Assembly: GCF_000382265.1 (NCBI RefSeq)
Contig: NZ_KB907989.1
Coordinates: 1-64,000, forward strand
Direction of reading: 5' to 3'
DNA: 64,000 nucleotides
Source: Yoonia vestfoldensis DSM 16212
GTDB lineage: Bacteria; Pseudomonadota; Alphaproteobacteria; Rhodobacterales; Rhodobacteraceae
A program made the translations under genes and the position numbers. Numbering within the stretch: the first letter of the stretch is position 1; every line of letters starts with the position of its first letter. Positions 1 to 11,200 of the stretch are shown here, piece by piece. The notes beneath the pieces are model-generated. The model searched no databases and was not told the DNA's origin. It saw only the letters and a program-made list of their open reading frames with translations.

Positions 1-234
1 AGCATGGATGGCAAGGGCGCCTGGCGCGACAACGTCTTCATCGAGCGTCTGTGGCGGAGCATCAAATATGAGGAGGTCTACCTGCGAGCCTATGCCAGCG
101 TCTCCGAGGCACGCGCGGGGATTGGCCGGTATCTGACCTTCTACAACAGCCGGCGGCCCCATTCATCGCTTGACGGCAGAACCCCCGATCAGGCCTACTT
201 CAACCAGCCGATGCCCGAAGCGGTAGCGGCATAA
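1..234 (+). CDS. IS3-family transposase OrfB, C-terminal part (partial at window edge)
   Basis: This is the last 77 or so residues of the DDE integrase-type transposase (rve fold) that cuts and joins the ends of IS3 elements. The reading frame is open through the first base of the window, so the protein is incomplete at its N-terminus. The segment carries the region around the last catalytic acid (residues FIERLWRSIKYEE) and the family-typical ending RPHSSLDGRTP. It ends just before the right end of the element. It says nothing about whether the copy is active, because the rest is not visible. Confidence 0.9.
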   Translation, partial: SMDGKGAWRDNVFIERLWRSIKYEEVYLRAYASVSEARAGIGRYLTFYNSRRPHSSLDGRTPDQAYFNQPMPEAVAA

Positions 235-295
235 CCAAGGCGGAAAACCACTTAGAAAACGCCAGGAACCTGTTCAATCAAACCGAACCACCTCT
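1..295 (+). mobile_element. Right end of an IS3-family insertion sequence
   Basis: The window opens inside the transposase of an IS3-type element. The element does not stop at the transposase stop codon (234). The non-coding tail that follows, ending near 'CCGAACCACCTCTC' at about 283-296, resembles the terminal region that I remember for IS3 elements with this transposase type. The exact end and the target duplication cannot be fixed because the left end is outside the window. The element interrupts or truncates drmB, which reads toward it from the right. Confidence 0.65.
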
Positions 296-734
296 CCGCA
301 ACGAACCGCATCGGGGTGACACTGATAGTCTTGGTTCCATCCTTGAATTTTCCGGTTGCCCATTCAAGTTCCTTCCACTGGACCATTCGTCGTCGCGATC
401 CGCCGGTCGATGGAGCTGTTCCAGAGCCAGGATCGCAGACAAACCACAGTGGAAAGACCAAGGCCGGGACATCACGCTTCATCCGATCCGCATCATTCGT
501 AGCATAAGGCGGCTGACGAAGAGTAAGCCTGACTCCTTCGGCGAGCCGCCCACTTTGGGACAGGCTACGCTCAAGCATTTCCTGTAGTCGCGGTTCGACA
601 ATGATCCTTGGCTCTATCTGCTGTCGCCACAACGGTAGGCCACCGACGATGATCGAACGCGAAGGGAGGTCTATCATCGCCCCAGGCCCAAACCCCATGA
701 TCATCTGGCTTAGGCGAATTTCATTATCGCTCAT
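252..734 (-). pseudogene. drmB: drmB, N-terminal fragment of the DISARM DUF1998 protein, cut by IS3
   Basis: DrmB is the DUF1998-containing core component of DISARM and works with the DrmA helicase. Only about 147 genuine residues remain. The start (FGPGAMIDLPSRSIIVGGLPLW, residues about 15-36) is typical of the DrmB N-terminus, but the family is normally several hundred residues long and the conserved C-terminal DUF1998 part is missing. The last 14 or so codons, ending at the stop at 252, appear to be read from the IS3 end. The gene begins 9 bp after drmA stops and is in the same operon. The remainder may lie left of the IS, outside the window, or may be deleted. As it stands the product is unlikely to function. 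Confidence 0.85.
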
Positions 735-743
735 TCTTTTTCC

Positions 744-3700
744 TTAACTCTTAAGTGGTCGGGCATTCGGACCACATATGTCTAGCCTGACAACAGGCTC
801 AACATCCCGCATGGATCGACCTGCTGTGAAAAGTTGCCTCTCAGGATCAAGTGTTTTAGTTTGGGGATCCAGAACATCCTGCAGCAGGCTGTTTTGCCCC
901 CGCCGATTATAACTAAGCCTTCCGCCGTTTTCTGTCTGCGATGAAGCAGTCCTCGCCCAGATATCTGCAAGCGACGCAATCTGGCGTTCAAGGTCGGCGG
1001 GCTCGTCAGTGAAGGGTGCCGCGCGATCCAAGATGTAGGAAAGCGCCCGATCATATACCGTTTCAGGTAGGGAAAATGCCCCGGCCGCTTCGTCACCGCC
1101 ATACTGGCTATCAGCATGTCGAATAATCGCTACTATAACGGCAGCCAGAGCTCGATCTAGCGCCCTGTCGGCCCAAGGCGTAACGCTGGTCGCCTCGACG
1201 CCGCGGTAGAAACTCGCATGGAAATACCCAAATCGTTCATAGTGTGCGCGGTCGCGTGGTTTGTGGACGTTCAGTAGGGAAAGAACCAGACCGGGTCGCT
1301 GATGGTCACGCCCGACGCGGCTGGTCGCCTGGATGTATTCAGCTGTTGCCTTCGGTTGGCCCATAACCACCATTAAACCAAGCCTCGTGATGTCCAAGCC
1401 GACCGAGATCATGTTTGTTGCAAGAGCAACATCAACAGCGTCTTTTGAGCCCGCTTTTGAGTCGAGCCGTCGTTTCGATTTCGCTACATCGTCGGTGCTT
1501 TCGCGCGACGTCAGTTCCACCGGTGCTGCGATCTTCCGATTGGCAAAGGGTATATCGGCAGGGTTGATTCTTCGCCTTTCCGTGCCATAGCGCTGGGCGC
1601 GGTCACGCACTTCGTCTTCCACAATACGTCGAGCGCCGCCCAACTCCCGTAACGCATTGAAATAGCACATTGCAGTCATGTATGGATCGGCCGAATTCCC
1701 ATCAGCCGCCCCTTGCGCTTCGAATTCTGATTGCGCCGCCGCTTCAAGTGTCACGAGCGCACGCAGGAAAACGAGCTTCGGGCCACGCCCCAGCGCCGCC
1801 AAACCAACATACTTTCTGGCGGGATTAGCCTCACTAGACCGAAGTGTCTCTGCGAAGAAACTGTTGCGGCGGCTGATCCCAGGCGGTGGGAAAATCGCTG
1901 TTTCGTTTCGATCAAATAGGGCCCGGATCTGGGTTTGGGCACGTCGAACTGTCGCAGTTGAAGCAACGATTTTGGGTCTGATCCGAACGCCACCTTTAGT
2001 CCTTGTCGCCAGATAGTCGATCGCTGTCTCATAGAGACCGGCAACAGTCCCGAGGGGGCCAGAAATTAAGTGCAGTTCGTCCTGTACGATCAGGTCTGGC
2101 GGATCAAGCTTCCAGCCGTTGTTTAGCCTCGCCCCGCTTCGAGGTTCGGATGCCCCGTAGAACCCTTGGCCATCAGCGCGATCAACGTGACCGAAGAATG
2201 CACCTGTCTGCCCGACCCAAGGTAGGGCCGCGAATTTGTCGATCGTTGCCACGATAAACGCAGGCAGTCGGCGATAGATTTCGTCGTCGGTAGCCAAGAT
2301 TGGCAGCGCGCGATCTCCGGTGAATTCGCAATCAATATTCGGGCACACGATCAGCATGCGCGATGGCACCTGTTCATTCGGCCAGCATTTAAAGCTGGTA
2401 TGGTCCAAGTTGGTGCCGCACCAAGGGCAGTTTCGGATCGGCGCGGGTGCGGGCCCGCTTCTGCGTTTGTAAGCCCGCACCCGCGTCACTGCGCGATCAT
2501 CGCCGGTGTCACCTTTACCGCCCAGCTTGTTTGGTGATGCCGCAGAGCCGATCCACAGACCAATCTCGATATCCCAATCGCCGAGCATCCGTCGCCCCTG
2601 ATCGTCTTTCCAGGCATCCGAACAACGCATCAGTTCCAAGGCACAGATTACGCCAGCGGCCCGGCCCAACTGATCCAGTGTCAGCAGACGCAGGGTATAG
2701 CGCATAATCACTGTCACCCCCGCACCCAACACACCCGATGCACCAAGCCGTCGCAGCGCGATGGTGTAGGCCGCGAGGCCGAGGTAGGCTTCTGTCTTGC
2801 CACCACCCGTGGGGAAGAATAGCAAGTCAACGGTTTCGCGGTCAGGGTGAGCCTTGTCAGTGAGGCCAGACAGGTTCACCAGAATAAACGCCAACTGGAA
2901 CGGCCGCCATTTCAGCGGGTCGATCTGTTCAAGCGGCACGCCTCGCTCAGACGCGAAGCGGCGACGACCGGCGGTTTCCACCGCCTCGTTCATCGCAACG
3001 AATGCCGTACGTGCCATGTCGTTAGTCAGAAGCAGCTTGATCCCGGCTTCCATACGCGCCTTGGTCTCAGTCTGGGCTTTGATCAGATCAAGCGCCATGT
3101 CGCGGCGGCGTGGCTCACTTGCGAACTGATCCGCCAAGGGGGATTGGGCGGCGATCCAATCACCATAGTGGAGGGGAAGATCGGCAAGGGCGGCGCGCAG
3201 CGGCTCAGTCCCGGCGCGGGCGGCGTCGCGCAGGGCCACCATGTCAAAGGTCACTCCGGTGATAGACTCGTTCGGGGCGACGCGTTCCACTTCGGCCACT
3301 GGCATCGGCTCGGTGTACACGCGACGCACCACGCCGTCGGCGTCTGCCTCATGCGCACAGGCGGTGTTACGGCCAGCGGCGTATTGCGGGACATCGTGGT
3401 AGTGGAGATCGTGGGTGCGCAGATCGGCGTCATTGGAACGATAGCCGGTCAGGTCATAACCCGCCACGATGCCCAGCGCGCATTCCACCGTCATCCGCAC
3501 TTGGAACGCATAGGACATTTCGGCAAAGCGGCGATTGCGGACTACGGCGCGGCGGTTCACCACGAACACAGACAGCGACCAGATATCGACATCCGGCCCC
3601 TCGGCCTGGCGCATCTTGGTCTTGCGGCAGATCATCGACAGGACCAATGCACCGGGTCGATTGATCAAGGTTTTGCTGTCGGGCAGAACCTCGTCCCACT

Positions 3701-4193
3701 TACCTTCCTTCAGCACCAGCGTGTGATCCACATGCCGGGCTTTGCGGCTCCAGCGGACGTCGGGCATGGCGGTGCGGCCCTCGGCCTCCAGGATCGCTTC
3801 GGGGGGCATCGGCTCGGCGATGTAGTCGCCCCAGTCGAGTGTCACCGTCACCTCGGTCGCCGTTATCGGCAGGGCGGTGGAGAGGCCGAGCGAGGTGGGC
3901 AGAAAGCGCTTTCTGGCGGAGTGGTCTTGGGCGGTGCCTTCGTCGTCGGGGGCGGTGCTGGGCGCTTCCAATCCGGCGAGGGTTTCCTCGGCCGGGGCGT
4001 CAACGTCGTCTTCGTCCAGCGGCGATGTGCCGTCCTGAGTGGGGGCGATCCAGCCGGTCAGATACCATTTCGACGGTTCCTCGGGCAGGATTTCCTCGGC
4101 CAGATCGGTATCTTCGGGGGTGGGATTGGGGCCGATCAGGTCGCGGCGCAGTTTGGTCAATATGGTTTCGCGGACTTCCAAACTCGTCGTCAT
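744..4193 (-). CDS. drmA: DrmA, DISARM superfamily 2 helicase
   Basis: This is the 1149-aa helicase core of DISARM (defence island system associated with restriction-modification), which with DrmB acts on incoming phage DNA. Visible SF2 motifs are a Walker A GGGKT near residue 459, a DELH Walker B box near 702, a STAT motif soon after, and a C-terminal helicase half with GLDITRLG and ATSRVGR near 958. Two CxxC-type pairs (CPWCG near 590 and CPNIDC near 617) suggest a zinc site. The start ATG overlaps the drmMI stop (ATGA), and drmB follows after 9 bp, so the genes form one translationally coupled operon. Length and motifs match an intact DrmA. Confidence 0.93.
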   Translation of the reverse strand: MTTSLEVRETILTKLRRDLIGPNPTPEDTDLAEEILPEEPSKWYLTGWIAPTQDGTSPLDEDDVDAPAEETLAGLEAPSTAPDDEGTAQDHSARKRFLPTSLGLSTALPITATEVTVTLDWGDYIAEPMPPEAILEAEGRTAMPDVRWSRKARHVDHTLVLKEGKWDEVLPDSKTLINRPGALVLSMICRKTKMRQAEGPDVDIWSLSVFVVNRRAVVRNRRFAEMSYAFQVRMTVECALGIVAGYDLTGYRSNDADLRTHDLHYHDVPQYAAGRNTACAHEADADGVVRRVYTEPMPVAEVERVAPNESITGVTFDMVALRDAARAGTEPLRAALADLPLHYGDWIAAQSPLADQFASEPRRRDMALDLIKAQTETKARMEAGIKLLLTNDMARTAFVAMNEAVETAGRRRFASERGVPLEQIDPLKWRPFQLAFILVNLSGLTDKAHPDRETVDLLFFPTGGGKTEAYLGLAAYTIALRRLGASGVLGAGVTVIMRYTLRLLTLDQLGRAAGVICALELMRCSDAWKDDQGRRMLGDWDIEIGLWIGSAASPNKLGGKGDTGDDRAVTRVRAYKRRSGPAPAPIRNCPWCGTNLDHTSFKCWPNEQVPSRMLIVCPNIDCEFTGDRALPILATDDEIYRRLPAFIVATIDKFAALPWVGQTGAFFGHVDRADGQGFYGASEPRSGARLNNGWKLDPPDLIVQDELHLISGPLGTVAGLYETAIDYLATRTKGGVRIRPKIVASTATVRRAQTQIRALFDRNETAIFPPPGISRRNSFFAETLRSSEANPARKYVGLAALGRGPKLVFLRALVTLEAAAQSEFEAQGAADGNSADPYMTAMCYFNALRELGGARRIVEDEVRDRAQRYGTERRRINPADIPFANRKIAAPVELTSRESTDDVAKSKRRLDSKAGSKDAVDVALATNMISVGLDITRLGLMVVMGQPKATAEYIQATSRVGRDHQRPGLVLSLLNVHKPRDRAHYERFGYFHASFYRGVEATSVTPWADRALDRALAAVIVAIIRHADSQYGGDEAAGAFSLPETVYDRALSYILDRAAPFTDEPADLERQIASLADIWARTASSQTENGGRLSYNRRGQNSLLQDVLDPQTKTLDPERQLFTAGRSMRDVEPVVRLDICGPNARPLKS

Positions 4194-7100
4194 TTAATCG
4201 TCCTGTCAAAAAGGGGGCCTTCACCAATATCCAGCGTGTTTTGCTTGGGCCGTTTGCCGGATTGGGCGGCAGAATGTGGCGCGTCCGGTGCGGTTGCAAT
4301 GGCGATGCCTTCATTCGCCTCGGCGGCATGGCGGGCGCGGTTGAGGTCGAGAAGGCGGGCAAGTACTTCGTCGCGGAAGTCCGAGGGCCAGAACAGGCGG
4401 CCCTGATAGGTGAATTCCGTCTCGGTTTCCTCGGTCAGGAAGACCGGGTTCGCCGCTTCAGCCAGATCGTCCCAGTCATAAGCGCGCAGCACGGCGCGGT
4501 CCATGTCGGCGTGCAGATCGCGCAGACGCTGGATTTGCGGATCTGCATCGTAGGGGTCGTGGAAACGATTGTAGGTGGGGGTCAGGCCCTTTTCGGTGTC
4601 TAGCATAAGATTGGCGCGAAGGTCGTTGTACGATTGACCTGCCGCTCGGAGGTCCGCTGAGCCGTCTTGGATTTCGGGGAATGGAAATGTGGCGAAACAG
4701 TCGGACGGTGCGTAGCGGAGATCGTCTTTCATCGACGAGGAGAAAAAACGTGCCCAGATTTCGTGAGGACGAGATTGAAGGGTGGCAAACCCCTCGTCGG
4801 AATACTTCGCAAATACCACGCAACTATCTGCAAAGCTTATGATGTGACGGTTCGTTTGGGTTCTGGTTTTTGCAATGCTAAGATGAGGGGAAACCCTTGA
4901 TAAGACCATTGCATTTTGGGCATTGGACAAGACTTGGTTTAAGTCAGGCCTCGGGCGCCAGTGCTTCCACCACGCATAGGCCCTCACCTCCTTACTCTTG
5001 CTTTTCAATCGCTCTGGTCTCACTAGCTTCTCAAGTACCGCTACTAGATCAGGCCAATCAGCCGCGACCGGCCCGGGATAATCGCTCGGTACAATTCCAT
5101 TTTGGAAATGGCTATCCCTGACTTTGTCCGACATGCTTAACCAAGAACTTAAATCTGTACTCTTCCTAAGGGGAAAGTCCTCAAAGTCGATTACATACCG
5201 CCTATGGTAGTGGCGCAGATCGTTGTTTACCTCTTCGCCACCCAGATATGGCCGAATTCGTTCCGCATTTCGAGGATCCTCAGCGATCAGTCGATCCATT
5301 TCTTCCAACCAACTTGCTGTTCCTTTTGCTGCTCCAACATCATCGAAAGTAAAACCCATCCCGAGCACGGATGTACCGATAAAGGCCATACCTTCGTTGT
5401 TTTTCAAGGGTATGGGACTAGCGTCGTTTGTTCCGTCGACAAGAAATGCTGATATCCGCTTTGCTGGCCGTCCATCGATCAAGAGGGATGGTATCTGACG
5501 ATTGCCCGGCCGTTTCACAGCGTGGACTACGGACACGACAACGGCTGCTTCGCCGGGCCATTTCATTCTCGGTTTTGCTCGATAGATAACCGTCCCGCCG
5601 GATATCATCGGGAGTAGGCCGGACTCCCGTGTCACACCTTGTTTGATGGTATTTGAAGCAACGAGACCGAATGCCGCTCCTCGTCGCAGAAGAAACTCAG
5701 ACTGCCTAAAGAAAAATGCACCTAGGTCAGCACTTTTTTGACTCCCGGTGTTTCGATAGGCAAGCCAAGTGCTATAGCTTTCGCCGTTCACCGTCGAAAT
5801 ACTACGCCCGCCCAGAAAGGGCGGGTTGCCAACGATCAGGTCAAAACCCGGATTGTCACTTCCGAACACCTCGGGGAATTCGATCTGCCAATGAAAGGGT
5901 GCGATGGGGTGCTCGCCGGTGCGCAGTTCGGCGGCCAAGCGCGCCGCCAAATCCCAAGCATCGGCGCGGCGTTCGGTAAAGGCCACCTGAAACGCCTGCA
6001 GTTCCTTCTTGCGGGCGGTGGCTTTTGCGGCGGCGAAGAAGGTGGACACCAAAGCATCGCCGACATTGCGGATGGTGGAGAGCGAGCGTTCCGCTTCGCG
6101 CAGCCGCACCTCTTGCAGGGCCAGCGCCACATCGTCGGGGGCGCTGCGAATGGCCTGCCGCCCCTCGCGCCATTTCTCGAGCCGCTCCTTGATATGGCCG
6201 ATCAGCAGCGGCTTCGAGATCTTTGGATCCCAGGTCAGAGTACCAATCTCGGCTGCCGTCAGGCCTACGAGGCTGTCGCCGGATTTCAGAGCGTGGTCGA
6301 GGAAGGTGAATTCATGATCGCGGGCCAAGGTGGCCAGCCACAGCGACAGCCGCGCCAGATCAACCGCCATGGGGTTGCGGTCAACACCATAGAGACAGCG
6401 CTGAGCAACCAGGCGGCGGGCGTGCAGGTCTTCGTCCTCATCCTGCGGCAAGGTGGGGCGTAAGCTGGGGTTCCGCTCCCAAGCGCGAGTCAGCTGGGCC
6501 GCGAGCGCGCGGCAGGTTTCGACAAGGAAGGCCCCAGAGCCCATCGCGGGATCGCAAACTTTGATGTCGAGGATCTGATCGGGCGTCGGAGTGTCGCCAA
6601 GGTGAAGCAGCACAGGCTCCAGCGCCTCGGCCACGATGGGCTGGGTCAGGCTGCGCGGGGTATAGTGCGATCCGCTTTCGCGGCGTTCATCGGTGGGTTG
6701 CAGGATTGGTGTGCCTTTGGGGGCCGCGCGTTTATGCGGCGAAGCGCGCTCATCGACGATGGCATCAAGGGCAGCGGCCAGAGTTTCGACTGATGTGGCG
6801 TTCTTAAGGCCGTCTTCTTGCCGCTTGGTCAGGTTTGAGCGCTGGCATTCCTCCTTGAGGTATTTCTTGCGATCAGCGGGCTTGCGGACGAGCAGTGCGT
6901 CGAGGTCAACATAGACCGGGGTCTTGTTGTTCTTGCCCGCCTTTATGGCCAGCATCGGGCCGCTGGCACGCTCCACACGGAATCCCATGACGGTTTCATA
7001 GACCGAGCCGATTTGTTCGACATCGAGCGCCTTGTAGGACAGGCGTTCGCCTTTCAGGGACAGAAGCCCTTCCAGTACATTGAGGATGCAATCGTCGGAA

Positions 7101-8269
7101 ATGCGCAATACGCGGGCTTTGTCGTCCTTGGCCGTGCGGCCCTGCAGAAACAGAAAGACATCCGGATCGAACAGCCGCCCGCCACGAGACCTGATAAAGC
7201 CGCTGCGATGGCCACTGTGAATCATGCCGAACAGCGCCAGCAGACGGCCCCATCCACCAACCCGTTCATCCATGGTGTCCGGGTTTAGCGCGCGGTCTTC
7301 CAGCAGACGGTCATAGAGGCCACGAGCGGAGTAGTTTTCGTCATAAAGGATGCGGGCAGAATCCTCGGTCATCGAGGGCAGCAACTCGCGGTCTTCGGCA
7401 AAAAGGACAAACACCAAGCGGAGGAGGACGGTAAGCAGGCCTTCATAAAGCTGGTCGGGGTCTTCGTCGGCAAGGGTTTCGATTAGCTCACGGGCATCGT
7501 CATCAGCGAGAAAACCGCGCAACAGTTCATGCAGGGCACCAAGGACTTGTTCAGCAAGGGTGATCGAGACGATTGCTTGCGCCTCTCGCGAAGCTTTCAG
7601 AACTGCGTGCAAACGCATGTTGGCTGGGGCTGTGAACAGGCGGTCCGTACCCAGCGCCGACTTAAGCCCACCCAGCATGGAACGGCCAGCGACCGAGTTC
7701 AGATCATGCAGAGGCCAGCCGATCCAGCCTGCTGTTTCACCCCGTGGTGCATAGACAAGTCGCAGCTGCAGGTCAGAAAATAGAATTCCAGCCTCGACGC
7801 CGCTTTCGCGGAGCAGGCGTTCAAATCGCTGCTGGGGCGAAGCTTCCCAACCGTCAAGTGCGCCGCGGGCGTCCGGATCAATTCCCGGGTCCTCGGAGCG
7901 CACAAGTAAAAGCACACGATCTTCTGCACGAGTGTCGATCAGTGCTAAGTCGGCGGAAAGCACGGTGTCCAGCTCTGGAAGAGCCAACGTCGCAAGTTCC
8001 GGCAGAGATGGGCCACCGGGAGCGCCAGCGAGACGACTGACCGGCCAGCCAAGGGCGGACTGCAGAAAACCCAATGGATCAGCAACCGCTGGTTCGTCGC
8101 GCGTAGAGGCCAGATGGGCGGCAACCTCTTGACTGTCAAAGCGCGTTTGCTGAATGGGACTGATGCCAAGATCTTCAAGAATGGGTCTGGCAAAAACCAA
8201 CCCTTCGCGCTGGACATGATCAAGCCATTCAAATGGCGCGTATTTCAATGGCTCTGCAATGATCATCAA
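4190..8269 (-). CDS. drmMI: DrmMI, DISARM class 1 N6-adenine DNA methyltransferase (Eco57I-like)
   Basis: This 1359-aa protein is the host-marking methylase of class 1 DISARM and is expected to methylate adenine at the self-recognition site. The catalytic domain lies in the middle: SAM-binding motif I CDPAMGSGAF near residue 573 and catalytic motif IV GNPPF near 815, as in Eco57I/type IIG-like gamma-class adenine methylases. The long N-terminal third and the C-terminal part (target recognition, by analogy) have no motif I recognise. The start overlaps the drmD stop at 8266-8269 (ATGA), and its own stop overlaps drmA. No truncation or frameshift is seen. The methylase type marks the system as class 1; class 2 has a cytosine methylase. 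Confidence 0.92.
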   Translation of the reverse strand: MMIIAEPLKYAPFEWLDHVQREGLVFARPILEDLGISPIQQTRFDSQEVAAHLASTRDEPAVADPLGFLQSALGWPVSRLAGAPGGPSLPELATLALPELDTVLSADLALIDTRAEDRVLLLVRSEDPGIDPDARGALDGWEASPQQRFERLLRESGVEAGILFSDLQLRLVYAPRGETAGWIGWPLHDLNSVAGRSMLGGLKSALGTDRLFTAPANMRLHAVLKASREAQAIVSITLAEQVLGALHELLRGFLADDDARELIETLADEDPDQLYEGLLTVLLRLVFVLFAEDRELLPSMTEDSARILYDENYSARGLYDRLLEDRALNPDTMDERVGGWGRLLALFGMIHSGHRSGFIRSRGGRLFDPDVFLFLQGRTAKDDKARVLRISDDCILNVLEGLLSLKGERLSYKALDVEQIGSVYETVMGFRVERASGPMLAIKAGKNNKTPVYVDLDALLVRKPADRKKYLKEECQRSNLTKRQEDGLKNATSVETLAAALDAIVDERASPHKRAAPKGTPILQPTDERRESGSHYTPRSLTQPIVAEALEPVLLHLGDTPTPDQILDIKVCDPAMGSGAFLVETCRALAAQLTRAWERNPSLRPTLPQDEDEDLHARRLVAQRCLYGVDRNPMAVDLARLSLWLATLARDHEFTFLDHALKSGDSLVGLTAAEIGTLTWDPKISKPLLIGHIKERLEKWREGRQAIRSAPDDVALALQEVRLREAERSLSTIRNVGDALVSTFFAAAKATARKKELQAFQVAFTERRADAWDLAARLAAELRTGEHPIAPFHWQIEFPEVFGSDNPGFDLIVGNPPFLGGRSISTVNGESYSTWLAYRNTGSQKSADLGAFFFRQSEFLLRRGAAFGLVASNTIKQGVTRESGLLPMISGGTVIYRAKPRMKWPGEAAVVVSVVHAVKRPGNRQIPSLLIDGRPAKRISAFLVDGTNDASPIPLKNNEGMAFIGTSVLGMGFTFDDVGAAKGTASWLEEMDRLIAEDPRNAERIRPYLGGEEVNNDLRHYHRRYVIDFEDFPLRKSTDLSSWLSMSDKVRDSHFQNGIVPSDYPGPVAADWPDLVAVLEKLVRPERLKSKSKEVRAYAWWKHWRPRPDLNQVLSNAQNAMVLSRVSPHLSIAKTRTQTNRHIISFADSCVVFAKYSDEGFATLQSRPHEIWARFFSSSMKDDLRYAPSDCFATFPFPEIQDGSADLRAAGQSYNDLRANLMLDTEKGLTPTYNRFHDPYDADPQIQRLRDLHADMDRAVLRAYDWDDLAEAANPVFLTEETETEFTYQGRLFWPSDFRDEVLARLLDLNRARHAAEANEGIAIATAPDAPHSAAQSGKRPKQNTLDIGEGPLFDRTIK

Positions 8270-11200
8270 GTCGCCTCCGGCCAGAGATAAATCAACCCTA
8301 CCGGTTCAAGACGACAAGCGATGACGTCAAAGCCTTTACGGATTTTTTCGGGCTCAACGTCGATCTCGTTTAATAAGCGGTCCAGCTTCGCCTGCCAGTG
8401 TCTACGGTCAGCATCTACCTGGCGCTGCTCTTCAAAGTTGAATTCACTCTGTTCTGGTTCGTGCGCTCGTTTCTGCAGGCGTGCGCGCTGATCGATCAGC
8501 AGCTGACGCATGCTCTCCTCTTCTTTCCTGCCAAGCTCGTGTAGCTGTTCAGTTACAGCTTGGGCTATCGGGGCCGAACGCAGTTCGAACTCAGAGCGCA
8601 GGCTTGCAACATCGCTCTTTCGGCGACTCAGAGCCTCGGTCGAAATGGCTTCACTCGCCGCTTTCCCATTCCGAAGTGAATCGTCGAGGCTCGTCAAAGT
8701 GAGTGCCTCAGCATCCAGTCCTTGGCGCAGCAGGCGCAATTGTCCATCAGCACCAATGCGCGCTGTTATCGGTATGACTTCCTCGTGCAGGCGTACCCCT
8801 TTAGGCCCGTAGAGCGACATTCGACCAAGGAGGACGACACGCCGCTGTGCGTTGGGGACGAGGAGGACACAAGCGCGGTTCAGGCGGGTACGGAAGCCCT
8901 GAGAGACAAACCGAGCTACCAGTCGCCGAACCAGCCGATGTTCGACATGCAGATGGCAAACTTCGGGTGCATCTCTTTGATCAGGCAAGATAACTGGATC
9001 GAAGGACAATCGCTTTAGCGGCTGTGCTGCCCTCCACTCGTTCAGCTTTTGTCCCTTAGCAGGTGGAGCAAGACGTAAGTCATCCAAGATGGGTGCCCAT
9101 CCTGGCCCAGAAAATACCGGATCGTTCTCCTTGATCGTGAATACCTTGGCGCTGGGCACTGCTGACACTGACGAATCTATCATCTGCCCACCCGCTTGCG
9201 AAAGAGCGATACCAATGACTTGCTGAAGATCGCCGCCCTCAATGCCAACGCGCCGACGTGAATCCTCTAGCGTCTTGCGAAGTTTGGCATTCTGCTCGCC
9301 AACTATCTTGCGCCGTTTTTCTTCGCTGCCATTCAAAGCCCGAATCTCGTCGCGATATGCAGCGGTTTCGTCGTCACTCTCCAGCTCCACCACCAGCGCT
9401 ACAGCCCTGTCGCGTCTGATGCCCTCGGACGTCAGACGTTTCATCAAGCGATCTTCGATAACACGACCGACGGCACCAAGTTCATTCCTTATTCGCTCAG
9501 TCTTCCGAACCAATGCAGCTTGTACAATGTCCGTGGGACGTTGTGCGTACCTGAAGTAGCGGCAGAATACCGTTGGTGCTGGCTGCAACTTTCTGTCGAT
9601 GCGACCATTCCTTTGTTCCAAGCGCGATGGGTTCCACGGAAGGTCAAAATGGATCAGGTCATGACAGCCCTTCTGAAGGTTGATCCCTTCCCGTGCCGCG
9701 TCGGTGCAGATCAGCAACCTCAATGGGCTTTCGGTCGGGTTGCAATTAAAAGCGAATTTTATGCGCTCCCGATCATCCAATGAAGTCATACCAGTGAGGC
9801 TTGAAACGTGTTTTTCAGGATCGAGGTCATCAAGAAGCTCAAGCAGGCGATTTTGTAGCCACAGCCGCGTATCTTGGTACTCCGTGAAAACAATTAACCT
9901 GCGGTTGTTCCAATGCCCGTTAGATATCATGTTCTCACGAATCCAAGATGCCATCCATCTGACTCGAGCATCTGGTTTCAGGCTGGCCTTGCGTGCGACT
10001 TCCAACATCGATTTCACGAATGCTTTTTCGTCTTCGACGATTGGTTCTGTAGCCCCTGCGAGACCCACCTTGGTTGCCGCGATAACGAGGCTCGGATCAT
10101 CATCAACGTCATCGGTTGTGGCCAAAGAATAGTTAAGGTCATCCTCATCAAACCCGTCCATCTCCTTTCCATCTGCAAAGGTCGTCGCCAACGAACTGAG
10201 CGTTGAACGCTCGGATTCGGTGGGAGCTTTCATGGCCCGCAAATGAACTTCGAGTGTTTTCTTGAACGCTTCTGGCGATGACAGAAGCCGCTGCTGTAAC
10301 CCGGAAAATATCAGCTTACCTTCCGCCCGTGCACGGGCGGTCATGGCGTGAAGCCGAGCGTCTCGCATCGCGCCATAGGATTCCAGCATTTCCGAGAGCT
10401 GTAAATCAGCAGCATCAATCGCCAAGCCATCAATTTTGATTTCTTCGACAATACGTTCTGGAAAATGCTCGCCCAGCGCACGGAGATCCGATTTCAGCCG
10501 CCGAACCATAACGGGTTCTAAATCCGCTGTCTCTACAGGAACTCCACGCGTAAATCGGTGCGGATCAAGAATCTCTAAAAGTGCAGTGAAACTGTTTGAA
10601 TGACCATTGTGCGGAGTCGCACTGAGGAACAAGCGATGTTCAAAACCTTGTGCAATATCGCGTATCGCCCGGGTGAATTGGCTGTCTATGGCATAACGAC
10701 CTCCGCTGGCGGGAGCGGCATGATGCGCCTCATCAAGAATTAGCATTGAGTTCGACCGCATTGAGCCGAGAACCTCTCGCAAGCCCGACGCGTAGGTCTC
10801 GTCAGCTAGAAGGCGGTGAGAAACTAGAAAGCAAGACCCAGAAGCCCATGGGTTGGTGCCAAAGCCTCGCCTTCGGCGAACCTGAGCTAAATAACTTCTG
10901 TCGAGAATAGTCGCCGTTATACCAAATTTCTGGCCCAGTTCTTCATGCCATTGCATAATCATCGAAGGTGGGCACGCGATTACTACAAAATTTACCCGCC
11001 CGCGAAGCATCATTTCCCGCAGCACAAGCCCAGCTTCGATCGTCTTTCCCAGCCCCACGTCATCAGCAATCAACATGTTGACCCTTGGGAGTTCTAGTGC
11101 TTTTTGAAGCGGAGCAAGCTGGTAAGGATCAAGTCGTATTCCTGCGCGAAATGGCGCCTGGAATAGCCCTTTGTCCGCAACCGATGTCGAATTCCAATCG

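Noticed and set aside
2847-4406. Plus-strand 519-aa frame opposite drmA
   Set aside because: It is the antisense shadow of the DISARM helicase gene; composition (Gly/His-rich) and lack of any motif show no protein character, and drmA has clear helicase motifs.
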